Assembly: GCA_010093515.1 (NCBI GenBank)
Contig: MU001684.1
Span: forward strand, 809,887-873,886
Origin: Lineolata rhizophorae
Taxonomy: Eukaryota > Ascomycota > Dothideomycetes > Lineolatales > Lineolataceae
DNA length: 64,000 nt
Direction of reading: 5' to 3'
A model generated the notes under the pieces. That model was not told the DNA's origin. It made no database searches and was given only the letters and a program-made list of their open reading frames with translations. Below are positions 57,001 through 64,000 of the stretch, one piece after another (the first letter of the stretch is position 1; each line of letters starts with the position of its first letter). The translations under genes were made by a program, and so were the position numbers.

Positions 57001-57665
57001 GCGACGCTGCTGCTGGTTCTCCCTGCTCTGGTTCAGATTCCCAGCCCTCTATCGGACGAGAACCTTCGACGACTCCGTCCACGTCAGGCGGTGCGTGTCT
57101 CTGGGCCCTGTTCTCCGATTCTCCGACCTCTTCCGTCGGCTGCGACGCACGGGGGACGGCCATTGCCGGCGGGTTGTCCAGCACCGCCTGCGCGCCTCCC
57201 TCCCCACGACTTGCTGCATCTCCGCCCGCAGTTCCATTCCCTTCCTCCTCCTCTTCTTCTTCTTCCACTTCTTCGAGCAGGTCATCCGGCTGGGGGAAGC
57301 TATGGCTGAAGGCGGCGGAGACGCTGGGGCCCTCGAGGCCCGTGATGCGGCGGCGCCGCGAGACGTTCGGATTGGCAGAGAAGGTGGCGGCGCGCGACGA
57401 GTAGTTGATGTGCAGGTGGTGCTTGTACCAGTCGCGGCGGTGACTGCGTAACCACCCCTCGGGGATGGGGCCGATGAAGCATCGGCGAGACGTCATGTAC
57501 AGGTGCTCTGGCGTGGCCTGTTCCTACGGACAGTCAGCAGGACGAACGCATGCGAGCGACAGGGCGTGTGGCGGAGCTCACAAGACGTTGGGCCGTGTAC
57601 GTGTCGGGGCCCAGGGCGGGATTTGAGGGCGTCTGACGCGACTGAGAACAACCTTGGGTCGTCAT
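54079..57665 (-). CDS. SPO71/Mug56-like PH-domain protein
   Basis: Large PH-domain protein related to yeast Spo71 and S. pombe Mug56, which act in spore (prospore) membrane formation; in filamentous fungi the role is not settled. ATG 57663-57665 (MTTQGCSQSRQTPSNPALGP); exons 57582-57665, 56210-57523, 54676-56154 and 54079-54627 give 1141 residues in frame. Exon 1 joins as DTYTAQRLEQATPEHLYMTS, then the conserved RRCFIGPIPEGWLRSHRRDW block. A disordered acidic region (poly-Glu near residue 110) follows, then a basic helix (MKQTNLRRASRTWRRNKARD). PH-like parts: VNLYSSLDKTFVICHPYKKG, EPVPVEGFLVRLTSQKG, LRNVVQVRKMRKG, FEIVLKNGLVIRLQAFDK, TRKEWMKRLRALVQYW, and a last PH unit (MSGTLYHKPRRHSTFTRCGV, IVFKTRSRAERDHWVLAIGM). 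The third intron is only 48 nt. Confidence 0.87.
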
Positions 57666-58472
57666 CGCGAGACCGCGAGGTCGATAGTGGCGGAAACCCC
57701 GAAGCTCTGCCCGCGTTTTTGCAAGGGCTCGATTAGCTATTACGGCGGATGCAATAACGCGCCATGCTGAGTGTTATTATGTACAGTGGACAGGAAAACT
57801 CCAAGCTCGACGAAGGGCGCGGCTCGGGAGAGGCTTAAGAGTGTTTGGCGGCGGGTTGCTGGAGTTGCACTGGCAGGCAGGCGCTGCACCGCCCGACTTC
57901 GGTTGGGGCCCGAGCAACCCCGGTCACGCAATTTCCTGGCCCGCGCGAGGCCTGGGCCCGGCTTTGGCGGCCGCTCTCGCGAAGCGCGCTCGACGGGGCA
58001 ACACGGCAGGATGTCGAGGCGCTTTTGCAAAGTCGTCCTCCGCACGGCGGACATCGTCGTGCGGACCGGCCCAGCGCGCGCTCAATTCCGCTCGTCCTGC
58101 GACGCGTCGTCCGGGCGGCCGTCGCACCGCCACGGCGCTCGGCTCATGATGTCACGGACCGGGGCCCCCGCAAGCGATCTCCGCAGGCAGGCGAGATCAC
58201 AGCCGCACCGGCCACCTTCCCCGGGGCCGGCGTGCTCCACTCGAAGGCCTCTCGCGTACAGCGTGCGCCAGGTGTATCCATGCCCAGTTGTGTGCTGCTA
58301 CCAACTCCGAGTACAAGTACAATCCTCACAACTTTCCGTAGCAATGTGGTGCCCCAATCCCAACCCAATCAGTGTGCCTCGTGACAATAAGACCCTCCAA
58401 TTCATCATGTTCGGTGCAGCGGCGCAACCCCTGAATGTATCCCGCTTCCAAGCTCACCCCCACGCGTACCGC
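57666..58472. other. Intergenic between the SPO71-like gene and YVC1
   Basis: SPO71-like promoter and YVC1 3' flank. A long plus frame (57771-58925) runs through it into the antisense of YVC1; it reflects GC-rich composition and has no motifs. Confidence 0.5.
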
Positions 58473-60509
58473 TCACCCATTCGTGGTCGGCTTCGACTCC
58501 TTCAGGCTCTCCATCAAGTTTCGCAGGTCTTTGACCTCTTCCCTGAGCGCCCGAAGCTCCATAGTCGTCGCGTCCACCTCCACGTTGGGCCGAGTGTCTT
58601 CCACCTTCTTGGTCCAGCCCTCGGACTCAAAGTCGCACTCCCCCAGCAGCTGCTCCCACTCTTCGATCGTGTCGTCGTCGGCCTCGCGACGTCGTCGGTT
58701 GCGCTGCACCATGTGCGCTTCGCGCGTCTCCAGAAACGAGGTGAAGAGCAGCAGCGGCGAGTAGATGACGCCCATGACGTAGTCGTTGAGCCGTGCGTAC
58801 TGCGCGTCGGGCATCCACCATTCGAACGGGATGACCAGGAAGAGGAGCTCAATGAGGTTGAACGCTGGAGCACCAGTCAGTATTGCCTTCCCCAGGGCCC
58901 CGGCTCTGGTACTCACGTGGGATGAACACGTTCTCGTCTGGAGCGCGGACAAATTGCATCGTCTTCTGCGCAAACAGCGCCATGTACTCGTCGTCCGCGT
59001 TGCCCGTGATGTCTTCGTAAGCGCTGTTGTACAGCGCGATGAGGACGTTCAAGAGGATGACCATGACCACGAAGGTGAAGATGTAGTACAGAATCAGCCC
59101 GAACGGGTGAGCGAACACCTCGAACCCATCAAAGTCCGGCGACTGCATGATGGCGTTGGCCATGGCTTGCAGAATGAAGATTGTCGCGTCCGCGTTGCTA
59201 TCGACCTGGTCCATGCCGATAAAGGCCTGCAAAAACCCGATAATGACCACGATGAGCAACGAAAAGAAAATGATCGACTCCTTCATCATCACCTTGAGAA
59301 CCACGAGCATGGCGCCAAAGAAGCGGAAGGTGTCGAGGTAGAGCATGAGCCGCATCCAAATAAAGGGGGCCGAGAAAGCCAAAAAGTTGTAGCTCAAGCG
59401 GTTCAGTTTCGGTCGCTGCCCGTCGGGGTCATCGACGATGGGGTGCCCGAGCGCCACCATGCGCACGACGAAGGAGACGACCAGCAGCGCGTACAGCGTA
59501 CTATTAAACATGTTCCAAAAGCTGATATAGTAGCGGCCCACTTTCCAGAACTTGGTAGCCTCATCGCAGATGAATCCCGCAGTGAAGATGTAGAGGAGAG
59601 CCTCCACGAAATCGATGTCTCCATCCGGGTTGATGGTGTTGATGGCTCCGGTGTAAAGGGCTAGAAAGATCAAAGAAAACCCAATCTGCACAGAGTTTTG
59701 GTAGACTGGCACTCGCATGCGGTCCGGGTCAAAGTGCACCCAGTAGTTCGTGTTCGTTTTCTCCTTGTAGTTGACGAATCGAGAAGGGTCTTCATCGTCT
59801 TGCACGAGCCACCCGCGCCATAGGTACTTTATGCATCGTTGGTAACCGGAAGAGCCGATGACACGAACGGCATGAAGGTCGACGGCCGTCTCAAGCGCAT
59901 TTGTCGGAAGAGTGTCCTCGCCATCTACCAGGATCGAGTATCGTTTGAGCAGGACGTGCTCCATCAAGTATTCCTCGTCGTCTTCTTCTTCGATGCTGCA
60001 GGCAAGCAATTAGATAGGTTGTAATGGCAATTTGAAGACCTTCGCGCGGACAACACACATAAGCTTGGCAATGACCTCGCAAGCCACGGCCCGCACCTTG
60101 TGAAGGTCCGCATCCCACAACTCGAGCGTGGCCTGGTGCTTGAACCACTTGCTCGCCACCAGCAAACAGTAGACGACGCAAGCCTTGTTTTGATCTCCGC
60201 CCGCAGACTTGGCCGTCTTTACCACACCCGGGGTGATGATGGGGCTGTGGGGCTTGGTGATGTTGCTCTCATCCAGCTCGCACGGAATGACGGCTTCTAG
60301 CTGGTGCTTCAAACGTAGAGCGACCTTGGTCACTTCTTTAGCGGGAATCGGCGATGGAATGACATCGTCACGGCGGGTCGGTAGCACTGGGTGTGTGAGC
60401 TCGGGGCATGCAAAATGGGGCAATTGGGGAACGAACAGCTTTGCAACTCATCGTGGATGTGATGGCGAGGGTTGGGGGCGTTGGAGAAGATGTTTCTCCA
60501 GCTAGCCAT
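58473..60509 (-). CDS. YVC1: Vacuolar TRP-type calcium channel YVC1
   Basis: Releases Ca2+ from the vacuole on stretch or osmotic shock. Exons 58473-58864, 58917-59995 and 60059 upward; introns are 52 and 63 nt. The N-terminal cytosolic part has ELTHPVLPTRRDDVIPSPIP, KVALRLKHQLEAVIPCELDE, ACVVYCLLVASKWFKHQATL and VRVIGSSGYQRCIKYLWRGW. Six transmembrane spans follow, among them SVQIGFSLIFLALYTGAINT and ESIIFFSLLIVVIIGFLQAF, then the pore region (NAIMQSPDFDGFEVFAHPFG) and the last span ILYYIFTFVVMVILLNVLIA. The C-terminus is a coiled coil (ALREEVKDLRNLMESLKESK). Oddity: the likely start MASWRNIFSNAPNPRHHIHD (ATG 60507-60509) is in a different frame from PHFACPELTHP; the switch falls around 60420-60450 with no usable intron, so there is a frameshift, a sequence error or another first exon. 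Confidence 0.9.
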
Positions 60510-61311
60510 GGTGCGGAACCTCATGACGAAGCAACGGGTCGGATTGCAAGCTCCGACGGCTTCTTCAGCTCTTCGTCACCGCAGACGTGGAGCGATTGCA
60601 GCAGCAGCGGAGGGTACCGAGGCGGAGGAGGAGGCGGGAAAGAAGTTGGCAGCGCACCGGGCGGAGACGCGGCTGGCGGGCAGGAGCTTCTTTGCTCGCC
60701 GGTTTCCGCGCGACGGAGCTATGACGATCGCGTGCAGCCACCGAGCCAAGCTTTGGCGCCAAGGCGCCCCCGAACGCAGCCCATTGAGCGATCAGCGATC
60801 CCGCACATGCGCGTCGTTCTACTCCGTACTTCCAGACTGCATACAACCACGGCGAATCCCCATCCTTAAACCCAATAGGGCCTCTGCAATGTCGCCGAGA
60901 AGCTACACCAAACCTACAGTCGGCTTGCCTTGTTGGCAAAGTCGTACGGCGAGCCGCATTTCTAGGGCCGGATTACGTTGAGACACATTGAATGCACCAC
61001 TTGGGGCGCCACTTCTACCCAGATTCAACCAGCATGCATCACGCCTCGGGATGCAGTAACGATTTGATATCCACCCTGTGGGGCGATTCTTGCTTGACTA
61101 TGATTTGTCCCAATGTGGAAAGTCCCTTGACTTGTTCTTGCGGTAACAAGGGATTGATCCCAACGCCAAAGCGTAGCATACATATTTCAAAGCAAAGCCT
61201 TCGGTCCTCTGGCCGACCGTACTCTTTGCCTGGGCGAACTGCTTCGTAGCCATAGATGGAGCCTTGACCGAGGCAAGCAACAAACACGATCTCATACGGC
61301 AGTCGCAAGCG
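60510..61311. other. Intergenic between YVC1 and the P450 gene
   Basis: YVC1 promoter and P450 3' flank. No gene, repeat or RNA gene seen. Confidence 0.5.
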
Positions 61312-63171
61312 TCACACGGCTCCCGACTGCCTCTCCGTCACGCGTACCCATAGGTCTGTCTGGTAAAACAATCCCATGTGGTTCGTGCTTGTCCAAGGCT
61401 TCTCTGGGCTAGATAATGAAAAGTCGAAATTCCGCATGAGCTAGAAAGGCGACAGCAATGTCAGAAGAGCAACGTTATCGAAATTAGGGATCGGCCAGGA
61501 CGTCCTCACCTCAAACACTATCTTTTGTACTTCCATCACTCCGATCGTCTTCCCGAGGCACTGATACTTCCCGTAGCCAAACACTAGATCCACGGTTCGG
61601 TTCATGCTCTCCACCGTCCCATTTTCAGCAGCCTCGAGCCATCTCTCCGGTCGGAACACTTCGACGTCGTCCCCGAAGACCCTCTTATCCTGGAGGAAGC
61701 CAATCGTGCAGAGCCCAACATTCACCCCCCCGGGTAGGAAAACTTTCTTGCCATCGAGGTCGACCGTGTCTCCTCCAGGTGGGACAACTTTGGGGAGCAA
61801 ATCTGTTAGTGGCGGTGTATGTCGCAGACTTTCTTTAATCACTGCTTGTAGGTATTTTAGTGCACGCATTTCTGACTCCCGTATGATGCTGGGTGGTGGA
61901 GCGACTTTGCCTGCCGTAACTGCATTGTCAATCTCTTTTTGCAGAGCGTAATAGACGGTTGGATGTGTCATGAGCAAAAGAAACGTCGCACGAGTGAGTG
62001 CTGCGGTTGTATCTGCGCCGGCGATTATTTGGAGAAACGCTTCTGTGAGCATCTCATCTTTGGAAAGTCCGTGCCGTTTGAACGATGAAAGCATGTCTCG
62101 TGGCCCCGACTCAAGATTTTCATACCGAGAGTCGATGAGTTTTCTAGCCGCACTATTTTGTAAAAGAGGCACCGTTCGTGTCAGGATAGGTCGCGTAACA
62201 TCGGAGGGAAGAAGCTCACCACATCATTTTGCCATACCCTCTCTCATCTTTCTCTGAAGGTAGAAGCAACCGTCCTACCCACGGAATGAGAAGGACCCTG
62301 GAAATCCCAAGAGCAACTGCTTTGCACATCATTCGTTGACCTTGTTCGCTGGACTCAATGTAGCCATCGACGTCCTCGTCGGCAGTAACGTCTCCGAAAG
62401 CCTTGCCGAAGCCTATTTCACTGATTACGTCTTACGCCATCGAGCATAGGTCAGTCGAAGCTTCGGAAGGGCATAAATTCAAAGACTTTGTCAGGGCCTA
62501 CCCATTGTGAGAAACTGAATCTTCCTGGCCAAGTCCATTGGATTATATCTTCCAGCATGGGAGAGGTATTTCTTGCGAATCAGCTGCAGGAATCCCTGGA
62601 TGTGAGCATCGATCGAGCCTTCAAGGGCTTCATTTTCCTTTCCGGAATACTTGGCAGGTAGAGATTAGCCGCACGTTGCCCAACATGATCACCCTAGAAC
62701 TTACGCCTGGGGCAAGTTGCTGCCTTCTCTTCGCATGCTTAACTTCATCAACCTGGCTGAAGACGTGGTCCTTTCCTGGTTCGACTCGAGTCGCTTGGTG
62801 AAACCACTTGGCTCTTGTATAAGGCGACCTAGCGGCGCTCATACGCTTGATAAGATCTATGTCCTTTGTGACGAGGTCGTTTGGTCCGACTCGTGCGATT
62901 GCCCCTGTTCACCCCAACAGAGTCAGATCCAGTTGCTTAAATGGCGGGTCGAGACAAGCTTACCATACTGCTCGCACAACCTCGCATATCGAATATGGGA
63001 TTCCGTGCCCCAGATGATCCCAGTGTGGTATAGGTTCGACCATCCGGTGCTAAATGGGCCTTTGAAATCTTTCAAGCGGTTGTTGTCGCGAATTTTCTTT
63101 GCAACGAAGAGAGCCGTTACGGCAGCAAGCAGAGGCCAGCGCGTTTCCAGGAGAAGAGCAGCAATACCCAT
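61312..63171 (-). CDS. Cytochrome P450 monooxygenase, pisatin demethylase-like
   Basis: Membrane-anchored haem monooxygenase, predicted in the ER. ATG 63169-63171; exons 62964-63171, 62705-62904, 62502-62649, 62220-62430, 61510-62152 and 61312-61440 join in frame to 512 residues. The N-terminal anchor is LLETRWPLLAAVTALFVAKK. P450 motifs: I-helix LQIIAGADTTAALTRATFLL, ExxR in IKESLRHTPP, FRPERWLE, haem loop FGYGKYQCLGKTIG with the axial Cys. The stretches RRQQLAPGYSGKENEALEGS and MDVISEIGFGKAF resemble the pisatin-demethylase (CYP57) and benzoate-hydroxylase-like group. The substrate is unknown. No partner genes of a biosynthetic cluster are visible on either side within the window, but the right-hand side ends 829 bases on. 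Confidence 0.93.
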
Positions 63172-64000
63172 CCTGCCAAGCCAATGCCTTCAACGCAGCA
63201 GTAGTACTTTTCTTGTTAAGTCGTAGAGCGGAAATTGTCGGTTCAGATCCTAACTTGACGTGACATGTAGTTTTGTGAGGAGCTGGCCTTGAGGTTTGCC
63301 TTGCCTAGGGTCCAGAAGTAAAGAAGTAAAATAGCTGCAACGGATTGGTCATCCTGAATACTGAGGGGCAGCATTTATTAAAAAGGCCGGCTCTGGACAG
63401 TATCCCGGTGTTGCAGAGCATGCTTGCAACTACTGGCGGAACCGAAGCCCAATTTGGGGGCCAACTCGAGCGTTACCATGGTGAGGCAAATGGCGCGCAC
63501 TTAAATCCGACTCTGATCGCCCAGTATTGCTCAGTGGAGGAGATGTCCTAGAACGAGGGCTCTGTTGCTGCAACGCAGCTGCATGACAGGGGAATTCAAT
63601 GGGCACCAATTGGCCCCCGCCTCAGCAACGGAGTTATCATACAGTACTAAGTCAAAAGTCTCCGCGACAAATCGATTTAAAACCAAACCTCACAACCGCA
63701 ATGATTTTAGAATGGCAGCTGTAAAAACTCAGACCGGCAAAGGATTTATTCCCGAAGTTAATAGCTTTTCCCGCGTTGGGGTCTCTTGGGAGTGGTCACT
63801 GCATCGAGCTGCAGGACATATCACTGGAAAGTGAGGCAAGAAATTCAAACTGCGCTGCCGTGAAAGCTTACACGTCAAAAAGCATTCAGTAAACGAGAAA
63901 TCGTCTGAGACCAGTATCCATTGCGGGGATGTTGTTCCCGGGCGATCGAAATCACCCCGCCAGAGCCTTCAGGCGCTCCCCGTCGACTCTGAGCCCCACC
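63172..64000. other. Upstream flank of the P450 gene
   Basis: P450 promoter side up to the window end. Two plus frames (63345-63551 and 63565-63834) show no motifs; no gene is supported. Confidence 0.5.

Noticed and set aside
57771-58925. Plus-strand frame of 384 codons between the SPO71-like gene and YVC1
   Set aside because: Half lies antisense to YVC1, no ATG-proximal conservation, no motifs; explained by high GC.

Overview
The window is nuclear DNA from a filamentous ascomycete (Pezizomycotina, most likely a Sordariomycete; this is an inference from the gene set and intron style, since no marker gene fixes the genus). Genes are GC-rich and protein-dense, with short introns (mostly 48-160 nt) that start GTACGT, GTAAGT or GTGAGT, carry CTGAC or CTAAC branch sites and end in YAG. 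Two runs of N (4039-4098 and 26589-26608) are assembly gaps; the first cuts through a gene.

Layout, left to right. 1-1847: 5' part of a TOK1-type potassium channel, running off the left edge. 3018-12712: four minus-strand genes in a row for mitochondrial proteins: the ETF alpha subunit, an OM14-like outer-membrane protein, the MIA40 import oxidoreductase and a large CYA-5-type PPR protein. 13191-16772: SRP68 (plus) facing a TatD-family hydrolase (minus). 16773-24181: gene-poor stretch with an AT-rich relic, an SRPK-like kinase carrying an in-frame TGA, and an unrecognised coding remnant. 24182-32256: eIF2 alpha, a SAP-like membrane protein, a mitochondrial carrier and Mediator subunit 21. 33279-41026: a RAD5/HLTF-like SNF2 helicase and a type II phosphatidylinositol 4-kinase (LSB6). 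43186-52200: an AreB/ASD-4-type GATA factor, a Zn2Cys6 transcription factor and a thiamine-diphosphate enzyme. 54079-63171: a SPO71/Mug56-like PH protein, the vacuolar TRP channel YVC1 and a pisatin-demethylase-like cytochrome P450.

Most genes are housekeeping. Links that stand out are the mitochondrial run at the left (matrix, intermembrane space and outer membrane) and two ion channels (TOK1 plasma-membrane K+ efflux, YVC1 vacuolar Ca2+ release). The right part holds the more variable genes: the Zn2Cys6 factor next to a ThDP enzyme on the same strand, and a lone P450. They could be edges of a small catabolic or secondary-metabolism locus, but nothing in the window proves that.

I found no convincing new multi-gene system. 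The best leads for a second look are the TGA at a tryptophan position in the kinase, the alternative start inside a GATA-factor intron, the repeat-bloated MED21 gene, the internal telomere-type repeat beside a 32-base poly-C run, and a 16-base sequence repeated exactly on either side of the Zn2Cys6 gene's start. No tRNA, rRNA or CRISPR was seen, and no intact transposon.
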